Of a stretch of DNA of 64,000 bases, positions 12,244-20,935 are shown one piece after another. This stretch comes from Sedimentisphaerales bacterium (lineage in GTDB: Bacteria; Planctomycetota; Phycisphaerae; Sedimentisphaerales; Anaerobacaceae): contig JAFGLV010000101.1 in the NCBI GenBank assembly GCA_016927855.1, positions 1 to 64,000 of the forward strand, read 5' to 3'. Both the position numbers and the translations under genes were made by a program. Position 1 is the stretch's first letter. Every line of letters begins with the position of its first letter. A model generated the notes under the pieces. The model made no database searches and was not told the origin of the DNA. It saw only the letters and a program-made list of their open reading frames with translations.

Positions 12244-12933
12244 ATGGTCGAACTGGTCGACGTGACAAAGGACTATGGGCAAGCCGACCAGCCCGTCGGT
12301 GTTCATGTGCTCAAGGGAATCTCGCTCAAGATCGAGCCCGGTCAATCGGTCGTGATCGTCGGGCCCTCCGGTTGTGGCAAGAGCACGCTGCTCAATATCA
12401 TCGGCGCGCTGGACCATCCCACGAGCGGACGCGTTCTGTTCGACGGCCGGGACTTGGCGGGCCTGAATGACAGGGAACTTGCGCGCATCCGCAACCGCGA
12501 GATCGGCTTCGTCTTCCAATTGCATCACCTGCTGCCGCAATGCACCGTGCTGGAAAACGTCCTGATCCCGACCCTTGCCGGCGTGGACAATTCATCGCCA
12601 AAGGCCGCACACGAGCGGGCTGAGCAGTTGCTCGAACGCGTCGGACTGGCGGACCGGATGGTCCATCGGCCCGGTGAGCTCTCAGGCGGTCAGCGTCAGC
12701 GGGTCGCGGTGGCGCGAGCGCTCATCAACCGGCCCAAGCTGCTCTTGGCCGACGAGCCGACCGGGTCGCTCGACGAGGAAGCATCTAACGACGTCGCGGA
12801 GCTCCTGGTCGGACTCAATCGCGACGAGGGGGTGACGCTGATCGTGGTGACGCACTCGCAGAAGCTCGCGCAACGGATCGGACATGTGATGGAGCTTCGC
12901 GGCGGCACGCTCAACGATGGGGCGCAGGCATGA
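12244..12933 (+). CDS. ABC transporter ATPase, LolD/YbbA/MacB type
   Basis: This 229-residue ATPase has Walker A (GPSGCGKST), the Q-loop (FQLHHLLPQ), the LSGGQ signature, Walker B (LLLADEPTG) and the switch His (VTHS). The TGSLD D-loop and overall length fit the MacB/LolD/YbbA group, which powers lipoprotein extraction or efflux rather than solute uptake. I prefer the ATG at 12244 with GAGG upstream over the in-frame GTG at 12232, which overlaps the previous stop. The permease start overlaps this gene's stop by 4 nt, which confirms the pair. Confidence 0.92.
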   Translation: MVELVDVTKDYGQADQPVGVHVLKGISLKIEPGQSVVIVGPSGCGKSTLLNIIGALDHPTSGRVLFDGRDLAGLNDRELARIRNREIGFVFQLHHLLPQCTVLENVLIPTLAGVDNSSPKAAHERAEQLLERVGLADRMVHRPGELSGGQRQRVAVARALINRPKLLLADEPTGSLDEEASNDVAELLVGLNRDEGVTLIVVTHSQKLAQRIGHVMELRGGTLNDGAQA

Positions 12934-15900
12934 GCTTCTGGCGGCTGGTCACGCAGAGTCTGTGGTTCTACCGGCGGACGAACCTCGCCGTCCTGCTGGC
13001 GGTCATGGTGGCAATCGCCGTGCTCACCGGGGCGCTGGTCGTCGGCGATTCCGTTCAGTACACCCTGCGCCGCACGGTCGAGGCTCGCCTGGGCCAGACC
13101 GAGTACGCCGTGATTCCCCAAGATCGTTTCTTCCGCGCAGCTCTCGCTGATGATCTCCAAAAACAACTCGACAGGATGGTTGCGCCGGTCCTCCAAGTGA
13201 CCGGCATTATCACGAATGCCGACGGTTCAACGCGCGTCAATCGGGTCGATGTTCTTGGAGTGGATGAGCGGTTCTATCGCCTCGGGCCGGGCGCGAGCGT
13301 GCCTGCGCCGAACGGCGACGAGACCGTGACGCTCGGCGCGCCGGTCGCGGACCGACTGGCCGTGAGCGTTGGTGATGAGATCGTGCTGCGCGTCGAGAAG
13401 CCCGGCCTGATGCCACGCGATGTGCCGCTTGCTTCAGATGCCGACCGGACCGCGGCCTTCCGGCTGAAGGTGCAGGCTCTTGCGGATGATGAGGCGTTCG
13501 GGCGGTTCGACCTCAAGGCCAATCAGGCGGCGCCGCTGAATGTCTTCGTGCCTCTGGCCTGGTTGGGCGAGATGGTCGAGCATCCCGGCCAAGCCAATAT
13601 CCTGCTGGCCGCAGCCGGCGAGGAAGAAGCCTCAGTGGACCAGGTGAACGCGGCGCTGCAGCGTTGTTGGCGCCTGGCCGACGCGGGCCTGGAATTGCGA
13701 CCGCTGGCGCGGCCGGACGTGCTTGAGCTGCGCAGCGGCCGCATCTTCATCGATCAGACGCTCGCAGATGCCGCTCTGAAGGTCGATGCAGACGCCACCG
13801 GAATCCTGACCTACTTCGTCAACCAGATCGCTCTGGGCGATAAGGTGACGCCTTACTCGATGGTCGCGGCCATCAATCCGAACGGGACGAGCCTGATCCC
13901 GCGCAACATGAGCGCCGACCAGATCGTTATCAATCAATGGCTCGCCGACGATTTGGGAGCCAAGGTAGGCGATTCGCTGGAACTGACCTACTACCTCGTT
14001 GGTCTCAAACGCAACCTCGTTGAGAGGACGGACTCCTTCACCGTCGCGGGAATCGTCCCTCTCTCTGGCGCTGCGATAGACCCTAATCTGACGCCCGATT
14101 TTCCCGGTTTGGCGAACGTGGACAACTGCCGCGATTGGGAGGCCGGCATTCCGATCGACCTGGACAAGATACGCACCAAAGATGAGACCTACTGGGACGA
14201 CTACCGTGGGACGCCGAAGGCCTTCATCACGCTGGAGGCAGGCCAAGCCCTCTGGGGCAACCGCTTCGGCAACCTGACCGCCGTGCGGTGTCCGTGGCGT
14301 GAGGGGCTGACTGAGCGGATCACAACCCGCCTGACCGGCGACATCGACCCGGCGACAGTCGGTCTGTTCTTCCAGCCGGTCCGGCAACGCGGCCTCGCGG
14401 CCGGCCGGGAGGGGACCGACTTCGGGCAGCTCTTCCTCGGTCTGAGCATGTTCCTGATCGCGTCAGCCCTCATCCTGACGGGCCTTCTCTTCGTCTTTGG
14501 CGTCGAGAGCCGCAGCGAGCAGGTCGGCACGCTGCTCGCCGTTGGCCTGCCGTCGAAACGAGTGGGACGCATCCTGCTGGCCGAGGGAGGCTTGGTCGCG
14601 CTGGCCGGGACCATCGTCGGCGTCGCGGCGGGCTTGGTCTACACCCGCCTGATGGTCTACGGACTGTCCACCCTCTGGAGGAGAGCGGTCGCCGGCACCC
14701 AAATCGACTTCTTCGCCAAACCCGTAACGCTCTCGATCGGTGGCCTGCTCGGTCTGCTGGCCTCGCTGTTTGCGATCTGGATCACGCTGCGAAAGAAAGT
14801 AAAGCGTCCGGCCCGAGAGCTACTCGGCGGAGATTTGGAGGCACGCTACAGCCGCAAGGCCGCGTGGTCTCGGGGTCGATGGGGTCTTGCCGTGGGTATC
14901 GTGTCTATCGCCGGCGCGGTCGCTCTGGTGGCTTTCATGGGCGGCGGCAGCGGGCAGGATGTTGCGGGCGTGTTTTTCGGGGCCGGTTCGCTCTTGTTGA
15001 TAGGAGCGCTAGCCCTGTGTCAGGCCTTGCTGCGGATCGTCGGAGGCGGCTGGAACAAGCCTCTCGTGTCCCTGAGCGGACTGGGTTTGCGCAATTCGAC
15101 CCGTCGCAGCGGGCGCAGTCTGGCAATCATCGGGCTGCTGGCCTGCGGCGTCTTCTTGGTCGTCTCCGTCCAGATCTTTCGGCAGGGTCCTGTGTCAGAT
15201 CCCGAGAGACGCGATTCTGGCACAGGCGGATTTGCGTTCTACGGTGAATTATCTGTCGCGGTCCTGCACGATCTCAATACAGAGAAGGGACGCGTCGCAC
15301 TGGGTCTGAACAGCAGTGACCTCGACGGGGCTTCTGCGGTCCAACTCCGTGTCCGCGCCGGGGATGACGCGAGTTGCCTGAACCTCAACCGCGCCCAGCA
15401 GCCGCGCTTGCTGGGGGTGGAGACCAAGGAGTTGAGCCGGCGCGGGGCATTTACCTTCGTCAAGACCACCAAGAGCGAGAACGAACAGGGGTGGAACCTG
15501 CTGAAGGCCGACCTGGGACAAGGGGTTGTGCCTGCCGTGGGAGACAAAAACACCCTGGAGTGGGCGCTAGGCAAGAACATCGGTGACGAGTTGGAGTATA
15601 AAGACGAGGCTGGACGGGCTTTTTCTCTGCGCATCGTCGGCATGATCGCAAGTTCGATCCTGCAGGGCAGTCTGGTCATCGACGAGGCCCATTTCGTCGC
15701 TCGGTTTCCCTCCGAGGCCGGCTACAGCGCATTCCTGGTGGACGCTCCCGGCGCCGAGACTCAGGAGGTGGGTCGAACGCTAACATCCGGCCTAAGGGAT
15801 TTTGGCCTTGTCCTGACGCCGGCGGCGCAGCGTCTGGCCGCGTTCAGTGCCGTGGAGAATACGTATTTATCCATCTTCACGGTCCTTGGCGGCCTGGGCC

Positions 15901-16241
15901 TGATCCTCGGCTGCATCGGTCTGGGCCTGATCGTGCTGCGAAACATGCTCGAGCGTCGCGGCGAACTGGCGATGCTCAGAGCGGTAGGTTTCAGTCGCCA
16001 GAGGCTCGGGATTATGGTATTCTACGAGCATTGGGGTTTGGTGCTTTCGGGCTTGATCTGTGGTGTCGTCGCCGCGGCAATCGCTGTGATCCCGGCGGTC
16101 CAGTCGCCTGGAGGGCAGATCCCGTACTTTTCGCTGCTCCTGACCGTCGTCGCGATCGGTGTCAGCGGCGGCTTCTGGGTCTGGATCGCAGCGGCGCTGG
16201 CGCTTCGCGGCGAATTGCTCGACGCGCTGCGGAACGAATAG
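12930..16241 (+). CDS. FtsX-family ABC permease, YbbP-like, two FtsX cores
   Basis: This 1103-residue permease has about ten predicted spans: one at 15-35, three around 505-625, two around 655-705, one near 735 and three around 975-1085. Two large extracytoplasmic regions (about 40-500 and 755-970) separate them. The two FtsX-type three-span groups and the extra central spans match the YbbP layout better than four-span LolC/LolE or MacB. It should work with the ATPase whose last 4 nt it overlaps. The substrate is unknown. Setting among lipoprotein, glycosyltransferase and ferredoxin genes suggests maturation or export of an envelope component of the same block. Confidence 0.88.
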   Translation: MSFWRLVTQSLWFYRRTNLAVLLAVMVAIAVLTGALVVGDSVQYTLRRTVEARLGQTEYAVIPQDRFFRAALADDLQKQLDRMVAPVLQVTGIITNADGSTRVNRVDVLGVDERFYRLGPGASVPAPNGDETVTLGAPVADRLAVSVGDEIVLRVEKPGLMPRDVPLASDADRTAAFRLKVQALADDEAFGRFDLKANQAAPLNVFVPLAWLGEMVEHPGQANILLAAAGEEEASVDQVNAALQRCWRLADAGLELRPLARPDVLELRSGRIFIDQTLADAALKVDADATGILTYFVNQIALGDKVTPYSMVAAINPNGTSLIPRNMSADQIVINQWLADDLGAKVGDSLELTYYLVGLKRNLVERTDSFTVAGIVPLSGAAIDPNLTPDFPGLANVDNCRDWEAGIPIDLDKIRTKDETYWDDYRGTPKAFITLEAGQALWGNRFGNLTAVRCPWREGLTERITTRLTGDIDPATVGLFFQPVRQRGLAAGREGTDFGQLFLGLSMFLIASALILTGLLFVFGVESRSEQVGTLLAVGLPSKRVGRILLAEGGLVALAGTIVGVAAGLVYTRLMVYGLSTLWRRAVAGTQIDFFAKPVTLSIGGLLGLLASLFAIWITLRKKVKRPARELLGGDLEARYSRKAAWSRGRWGLAVGIVSIAGAVALVAFMGGGSGQDVAGVFFGAGSLLLIGALALCQALLRIVGGGWNKPLVSLSGLGLRNSTRRSGRSLAIIGLLACGVFLVVSVQIFRQGPVSDPERRDSGTGGFAFYGELSVAVLHDLNTEKGRVALGLNSSDLDGASAVQLRVRAGDDASCLNLNRAQQPRLLGVETKELSRRGAFTFVKTTKSENEQGWNLLKADLGQGVVPAVGDKNTLEWALGKNIGDELEYKDEAGRAFSLRIVGMIASSILQGSLVIDEAHFVARFPSEAGYSAFLVDAPGAETQEVGRTLTSGLRDFGLVLTPAAQRLAAFSAVENTYLSIFTVLGGLGLILGCIGLGLIVLRNMLERRGELAMLRAVGFSRQRLGIMVFYEHWGLVLSGLICGVVAAAIAVIPAVQSPGGQIPYFSLLLTVVAIGVSGGFWVWIAAALALRGELLDALRNE

Positions 16242-16265
16242 CTGCAACTGGTTAACGGGTCGTCT

Positions 16266-17666
16266 ATGAGGAAATCCGTTATCGCCGATATCATACCGAT
16301 GGCCGTCGCGGCCGCCGGGGTCTTCTGCGTCGCCTATCTGTGGATCAGCGCCGACGCGGCTCCTCAATTGGAGCAGCGTGTCCCTATCGCCTCGAATGTC
16401 TCTGCTGAGTCCGCAGGCGAGGAGGGGGACGTGCTGGCGCGCGCGGAACTGACGACCTACGGGGGAACGCCGAGCGAATTGCCGGGAGTCTGGCCTCACT
16501 TCCGTGGTCCGGACCGAGACGCGATCGGCAAGGTGGATGTGACGTTGTCGCGGAGTTGGTCGGCGCAGGGGCCGCCCGTGCTGTGGTCGCTCGATCTGGG
16601 TGAGGGATATGCGGGAGCGGCCGTATTGGGCGGCCGCGTTTTTGTAGCCGACTACGACCAGGACAAGCAGGGTGACGCGATTCGCTGCTTCTCGCTGGCC
16701 GACGGGCAGGAAATCTGGCGCTACTTCTATCCCGTGAAAGTCAAGCGCAACCATGGCATGAGCCGCACCGTTCCCGCTGTCACAGATCAGTCCGTTGTGA
16801 CCATCGGGCCCAAATGCCATGTGACCTGCTTGGACGCCGCGACCGGCGAATTGAAGTGGTTCCTGGACCTGGTCAAGGACTACGGCGCCAAGGTCCCGAA
16901 TTGGTACGCAGGTCAGTGTCCGCTCGTCGAGGAGGGCAAGGTCATTCTCGGCGTCGGCGGCGAGGCGCTGATGATCGCGGTGGACCTTGAGACGGGACAG
17001 GTCCTCTGGCGGACCGCCAACCCGCGCGGCTGGCAGATGACGCATTCGTCGATCGTTCCCATCGAGTTTGCCGGTCGGCGCATGTACGTGTGGTGCGCCA
17101 GCGGCGGTGTGGTCGGTGTCGCCGCTGACGACGGAACGCTGCTCTGGGAGGTGGACGAGTGGCAGATTCGCATGGCGAACGTGCCTACACCGCTGCCGGT
17201 CGGGGATGGCCGCATCCTTTTCTCTGGCGACTACAACGCCGGCGCCATGATGCTCGCGCTGTCCGAGGAGAACGGCCAGATCGTCGCGAAGCCCGAGTTT
17301 CGCCTGGAGCCGCAGGTGTTCGGCTCCCCTCAGCACACGCCGATTCTCTACGAAGGGCACATCTATGGCATACGCCCGGACAAGCAGTTGGTGTGCCTGG
17401 ACTTGGAAGGCAACGTGGTCTGGACCAGCGGTAGCGACCATACGTTCGGACTCGGACCCTATACGATCGTCAACGGTCTGATCTACCTGCTGGACGACCA
17501 CGGACTGTTAACGCTGGCCGAGGCGCAGAGCGGAAGCTACGTCCAACTGGCCCAAGCACAGGTCCTGCATGGTATCGACGCGTGGGGGCCGATGGCGGTG
17601 GCTGAAAATCGGCTGATCGTCAGAGACTTGACGAAGATGGTATGTCTGGACATCGCGGCCCAATAG
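16266..17666 (+). CDS. Membrane-anchored PQQ-like beta-propeller protein
   Basis: This 466-residue protein has an N-terminal hydrophobic anchor (about 8-28), a linker, then a WPHFRGPDRD entry motif near 77 that marks the planctomycete PQQ_2-type propellers. Blades follow with patterns such as VTCLDAATGELKWF and LVCLDLEGNVVWTSG. No quinoprotein active site is evident. It begins 25 nt after the ABC permease and ends 25 nt before the NHL-type propeller gene, so all are probably in one transcript. It is the second of the five PQQ-like proteins here. Confidence 0.82.
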   Translation: MRKSVIADIIPMAVAAAGVFCVAYLWISADAAPQLEQRVPIASNVSAESAGEEGDVLARAELTTYGGTPSELPGVWPHFRGPDRDAIGKVDVTLSRSWSAQGPPVLWSLDLGEGYAGAAVLGGRVFVADYDQDKQGDAIRCFSLADGQEIWRYFYPVKVKRNHGMSRTVPAVTDQSVVTIGPKCHVTCLDAATGELKWFLDLVKDYGAKVPNWYAGQCPLVEEGKVILGVGGEALMIAVDLETGQVLWRTANPRGWQMTHSSIVPIEFAGRRMYVWCASGGVVGVAADDGTLLWEVDEWQIRMANVPTPLPVGDGRILFSGDYNAGAMMLALSEENGQIVAKPEFRLEPQVFGSPQHTPILYEGHIYGIRPDKQLVCLDLEGNVVWTSGSDHTFGLGPYTIVNGLIYLLDDHGLLTLAEAQSGSYVQLAQAQVLHGIDAWGPMAVAENRLIVRDLTKMVCLDIAAQ

Positions 17667-17690
17667 GGTCGCCGCGTTACAGGAAACGGA

Positions 17691-18728
17691 ATGAACGAGC
17701 CGCAAGGCATGATAAAGACCCAGGTTCTCGTCGGCGTACTGATCGCAGTAGCGGCGGTGGTCGGCCTCGTGGCGGTTGTCCTGGTGGATACGACCGGCGA
17801 GCAGGGTAGCGGCCTGAGCCGCGCGTACGATCTCGATGTCGAAAGGCTGGCGCGGTTCGATCCGAACCTAATCCTGTACGAGGAGGCGCGTCCGCCGTTG
17901 GCGACGGGTTTCGAGTGTTCGCGCGCGATAGCGGTCGATGCCTCCGGCCGGCTTTACCTGGCCGGCGACAAGGTCATCCAAGTCCTGGATCGAGTGGGCG
18001 TTGTCGAGCGGCTCATTACGCCGTTGGGCGAGCCCTATTGTCTGGCCGTGACGCCGGAAGGCACGCTCTACGTAGGGCTCAACGATCACGTGGAGGTATT
18101 CGACGCGGCTGGGCAGTCCGTCTCGTCCTGGGAGTCGCTGGGTGAGAAGGCGGTCTTGACGAGCATCGCGGTCTCGGGCAACGACGTCTTTCTCGCAGAC
18201 GCAGGCAACGAGATCGTCTGGCATTATGCTGCGATGGGCAAGCTGATCGGTCGTATCGGTGAGAAAGACCCCGACAGAAACGTGCCGGGTCTTATCGTGC
18301 CGAGCGCCTATTTCGACGTCGCGGTTGGGCCTGATGGGCTGCTGCGTGTCGCCAATCCGGGGCGCACGCGCATCGAATTGTATACCTTTGGCGGCGACCT
18401 GGAACTCGCATGGGGACAGGGCGGTCTGACTATCGAGGATTTCTGCGGTTGCTGCAATCCCGCCAACTTCGCGATGTTTGCCGACGGAAGTCACGTCACG
18501 GCCGAGAAGGGGATCGTTCGCGTCAAGGTCTACCATCCGGACGGCTCGTTCAAAGGCGTCGTGGCCGGACCCGACCAACTGGTCAAAGGCGGGGCGACGC
18601 GCGTTTTTGAGAGCGTTGAGGATGCCAAGAGAGGCGGATTCGATGTGGCCGTCGATGCCGAAGGCCAAGTCTATGTGCTCGACACGATTGAGAACGTCGT
18701 GCGAGTCTTCGAGAGCAAGGGTGTCTGA
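17691..18728 (+). CDS. Membrane-anchored NHL-type beta-propeller with CGCCNP motif
   Basis: This 345-residue protein has one N-terminal span (about 8-28) and then six-bladed NHL-like repeats such as IAVDASGRLYLAGD, VTPEGTLYVG and VAVDAEGQVYVLD. Near residue 247 it has FCGCCNPANFA, three Cys in four residues in a predicted loop. This is unusual for a structural propeller and could bind metal or form a redox disulfide. That function is inference. It follows the PQQ-like gene by 25 nt and precedes the Tat/ferredoxin genes, from which it is separated by a double-hairpin repeat. Confidence 0.8.
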   Translation: MNEPQGMIKTQVLVGVLIAVAAVVGLVAVVLVDTTGEQGSGLSRAYDLDVERLARFDPNLILYEEARPPLATGFECSRAIAVDASGRLYLAGDKVIQVLDRVGVVERLITPLGEPYCLAVTPEGTLYVGLNDHVEVFDAAGQSVSSWESLGEKAVLTSIAVSGNDVFLADAGNEIVWHYAAMGKLIGRIGEKDPDRNVPGLIVPSAYFDVAVGPDGLLRVANPGRTRIELYTFGGDLELAWGQGGLTIEDFCGCCNPANFAMFADGSHVTAEKGIVRVKVYHPDGSFKGVVAGPDQLVKGGATRVFESVEDAKRGGFDVAVDAEGQVYVLDTIENVVRVFESKGV

Positions 18729-18748
18729 TGGAGTGACCAAGGTGATGG

Positions 18749-18801
18749 GTAGGGGCAGGCCCCCGTGCCTGCCCTGGGCAACCACAGGGGGTTGCCCCTA
18801 C
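18749..18801. repeat. Double-hairpin intergenic repeat (GTAGGGGCA family)
   Basis: Two adjacent hairpins, GGGCAGG/CCTGCCC and GGGCAAC/GGTTGCCC, are enclosed by outer ends GTAGGGGCA and TGCCCCTAC that are exact reverse complements. It sits in the 119-nt gap between the NHL-type gene and the small Tat gene, the only sizeable break in the first part of the redox block. It has no T-run, so it is not an ordinary intrinsic terminator, but it could process or stabilise the mRNA. Confidence 0.7.
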
Positions 18802-18847
18802 GACGTTCGTAGCGTGGTTGCTCTGATTGGAGCTGTAAGGAGAATCG

Positions 18848-19081
18848 ATGGGGTCTGAACGTAACACGAACCGGCGCGCGATGCTGGCCAGCGTGCTTCG
18901 ATGCACCGCGCTGGGCGCAGTCGCTGCCGCCGGCGGTGCGGCTATCGTCAAGAGACGCCGTCTCGTCGCAGCGGGCGTGTGCGTCGGCGATGGGACGTGC
19001 CGTGATTGCGGCGTGTGGGCCGAGTGTGGTCTGCCGCAGGCCCTAACGGCCAGGCGAGGTGACCATGCCCGAGCACAATGA
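18848..19081 (+). CDS. Small Tat-exported four-Cys protein
   Basis: This 77-residue protein has an AAGGAGA Shine-Dalgarno at 18837-18843 and an N-terminal Tat-like leader (NRRAMLASVL and an Ala/Gly-rich hydrophobic core), though it has RR without the full SRRxFLK consensus. After the leader comes CVGDGTCRDCGVWAEC (C-x5-C-x2-C-x5-C) and a short basic tail. Four closely spaced Cys in an exported microprotein beside Tat ferredoxins suggest an Fe-S, rubredoxin-like or other metal site, but no known family is recognised. Its last 17 nt overlap the next gene in another frame, so the two are translationally linked. Confidence 0.6.
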   Translation: MGSERNTNRRAMLASVLRCTALGAVAAAGGAAIVKRRRLVAAGVCVGDGTCRDCGVWAECGLPQALTARRGDHARAQ

Positions 19082-19631
19082 CAACGTCACACGTCGCCGG
19101 CTCTTGCGCGATGGGCTCTGGGGCGCCTGCCTGGCCGGCATTGGAGGCGTCGCCGGCTTCGCGGTCGCCAAGGGCCGTAAGAACGACTGGGTCTGGCAGA
19201 TCGATCCGTACAAGTGCATCGCGTGCGGCAACTGCGCGACGTATTGCGTGCTGGAAGAGTCGGCAGTCAAGTGTACCCACGTGCATGCGATCTGCGGCTA
19301 CTGCGAAATTTGCTTCGGGTTCTTCGATCCGGAGTCTGTCACGCTGGACGAAGGCGCGGAGAACCAGATGTGTCCGACCGGCGCGATCGTGCGCAAGTAC
19401 ATCGAGGACCCCTATTACGAATACACGATCGACGAGTCGCTCTGCAACGGCTGCGGCAAGTGCGTCAAGGGCTGCAACGCGTTCGGCAACGGCTCGCTGT
19501 TCCTCCAAGTCCGGCACGATCGGTGTGTCAACTGCAATCAATGCGCGATAGCGGCCGCCTGTCCCTCGCAGGCGTTCAAACGCGTTCCCGCAGATCATCC
19601 CTATATTCTCAAGACGGTGGATCACGCCTGA
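19065..19631 (+). CDS. NapG/NosG-like Tat-exported ferredoxin, four [4Fe-4S]
   Basis: This 188-residue protein has a twin-arginine leader (VTRRRLLRDGLWGA), so it should act folded outside the cytoplasmic membrane. Four cluster motifs can be traced: CIACGNCATYC, CGYCEIC with flanking Cys including QMCP, CNGCGKCVKGC, and CVNCNQCAIAAACP. Size, leader and four clusters match NapG/NosG, which pass electrons from the membrane polyferredoxin NapH/NosH to periplasmic acceptors. The next gene encodes just such a membrane partner and overlaps it (TGATG). ATG 19065 follows GGCGAGG. An upstream GTG at 19059 is possible. No nitrate or nitrous oxide reductase is present, so the acceptor is unknown. Confidence 0.85.
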   Translation: MPEHNDNVTRRRLLRDGLWGACLAGIGGVAGFAVAKGRKNDWVWQIDPYKCIACGNCATYCVLEESAVKCTHVHAICGYCEICFGFFDPESVTLDEGAENQMCPTGAIVRKYIEDPYYEYTIDESLCNGCGKCVKGCNAFGNGSLFLQVRHDRCVNCNQCAIAAACPSQAFKRVPADHPYILKTVDHA

Positions 19632-20935
19632 TGGCACGTTGGCGCTATATTCTCATCACCTTAGTCTGCCTGTTCGCACTGAACGTCGCGAGCCTGGCGC
19701 AAGAGCGATTCCCGCCGCCGGAATTCGAGACGGACTACGTCCGGCCCACCACCACGATGCCCCAGCCCGAGCAGGATATCTGGGAGTACGTCGCGGCCGG
19801 TGTGCTGATCGGGGCGTTGTTGCTGGCGGCGCATCTCGCGCTCAAGAGACGCAGCCGCAAGGCGATCTTCGCGCTGATGCTATTCTCGCTTGTCGCCTTC
19901 GGTTTCATTCGAAAAGGGTGTGTCTGCACCGTCGGCTCGGTCCAGAACGTGGCGCTCACCGCCTTCGATCCGGCATACGCGATCCCGATTGTGGTGCTGA
20001 TCTTCTTCGCGGCGCCGCTGGTGGTCACGTTGTTCTTCGGTCGGGTCTTCTGCGGAGCGGTCTGTCCACTCGGTGCGATTCAGGATGCGGTGTTGATCCA
20101 TCCGGTCAGGGTGCCGAACTGGCTGGAGAGCTCCCTGCGTCTGCTCGCCTACGTCTATCTCGGCGCCGGCGTTCTCTTCGCGGCCCTTGGCGCGGCGTTC
20201 ATCATCTGCCAGTACGATCCGTTCGTCGGCTTCTTCCGACTGGGCGGCAACTGGAACATCCTGGTTCTGGGCGCGTGTCTGCTGCTGATCGGGTTGTTCG
20301 TGGGCCGGCCTTATTGCCGCTTTCTTTGTCCATATGGCGTCATCCTCAGGCAATTCTCCCGCCTGTCGAAGTGGCGCGTGACGATCACTCCGAACGACTG
20401 CATCAAGTGCCGCCTGTGCGAGGACGCGTGTCCCTTCGGTGCGATTCGCGCGCCGACGGAGCCCTGGCCGGGCAAGGAGTACAAAATTGCCAAGGTACGT
20501 CTGGCCTTCTTGCTGCTGCTGTTTCCGATGTTGGTTGCAGGCGGCGCGTGGGGTGGCTACCTGCTGCGCGATTCGTTCGCGCGGATGCATCCCCAGGTGC
20601 GCTTGGCCGAACGCGTCCATCTGGAAGAGAGTGGAGAGGTTGAGGGAACGACCGACGCGAGCGACGCGTTCCGCACGACCGGCAGGCCCAGCCGGGAGCT
20701 CTACGACGAGGCGGCGCAAATCGGCAGGCGGTTTGCGATCGGCGGCGCCATCTTCGGCGGCTTCGTCGGATTCATCATCGGCGGCAAGCTGCTGGCGCTG
20801 GCGGTCCGCCGTCGGCGCAGCGACTACGAAGCCGACCGCGCGAGCTGTTTCGCCTGTGGGCGCTGTTACGAGTACTGCCCCAAGGAGCACGAGCGTTTGA
20901 AACTCGGAGAGAAAGCGGTGGTGGCACGCACATGA
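19631..20935 (+). CDS. NapH/NosR-like membrane polyferredoxin
   Basis: This 434-residue membrane protein has an N-terminal signal or first span (1-22), about five further spans, and several Cys motifs: GCVCTVGS near 97, CGAVCP and CRFLCP (paired CxxxCP of NapH/NosR), CIKCRLCEDACP near 257, and C-terminal CFACGRCYEYCP. NapH-type proteins oxidise quinol and deliver electrons to NapG. Here extra ferredoxin motifs at the C-terminus make it closer to the C-terminal half of NosR. The start at 19631 overlaps the NapG-like stop and restores a signal-like N-terminus. The much longer frame upstream is antiparallel noise within napG-like coding sequence. Its stop overlaps the next gene by 4 nt. Confidence 0.85.
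   Translation: MARWRYILITLVCLFALNVASLAQERFPPPEFETDYVRPTTTMPQPEQDIWEYVAAGVLIGALLLAAHLALKRRSRKAIFALMLFSLVAFGFIRKGCVCTVGSVQNVALTAFDPAYAIPIVVLIFFAAPLVVTLFFGRVFCGAVCPLGAIQDAVLIHPVRVPNWLESSLRLLAYVYLGAGVLFAALGAAFIICQYDPFVGFFRLGGNWNILVLGACLLLIGLFVGRPYCRFLCPYGVILRQFSRLSKWRVTITPNDCIKCRLCEDACPFGAIRAPTEPWPGKEYKIAKVRLAFLLLLFPMLVAGGAWGGYLLRDSFARMHPQVRLAERVHLEESGEVEGTTDASDAFRTTGRPSRELYDEAAQIGRRFAIGGAIFGGFVGFIIGGKLLALAVRRRRSDYEADRASCFACGRCYEYCPKEHERLKLGEKAVVART

Noticed and set aside
15867-17501. Long minus-strand ORFs antisense to the redox block (also 36441-38618 and 38905-40512)
   Set aside because: They lie opposite well-supported genes, have no domain motifs and skewed composition, and are expected shadows in GC-rich DNA.
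19065-20935. Nitrous oxide or nitrate reductase (nos/nap) operon
   Set aside because: The NapG/NapH-like pair fits, but no NosZ, NapA, NosD or c-type cytochrome gene occurs in the window, so a respiratory reductase cluster is not supported.
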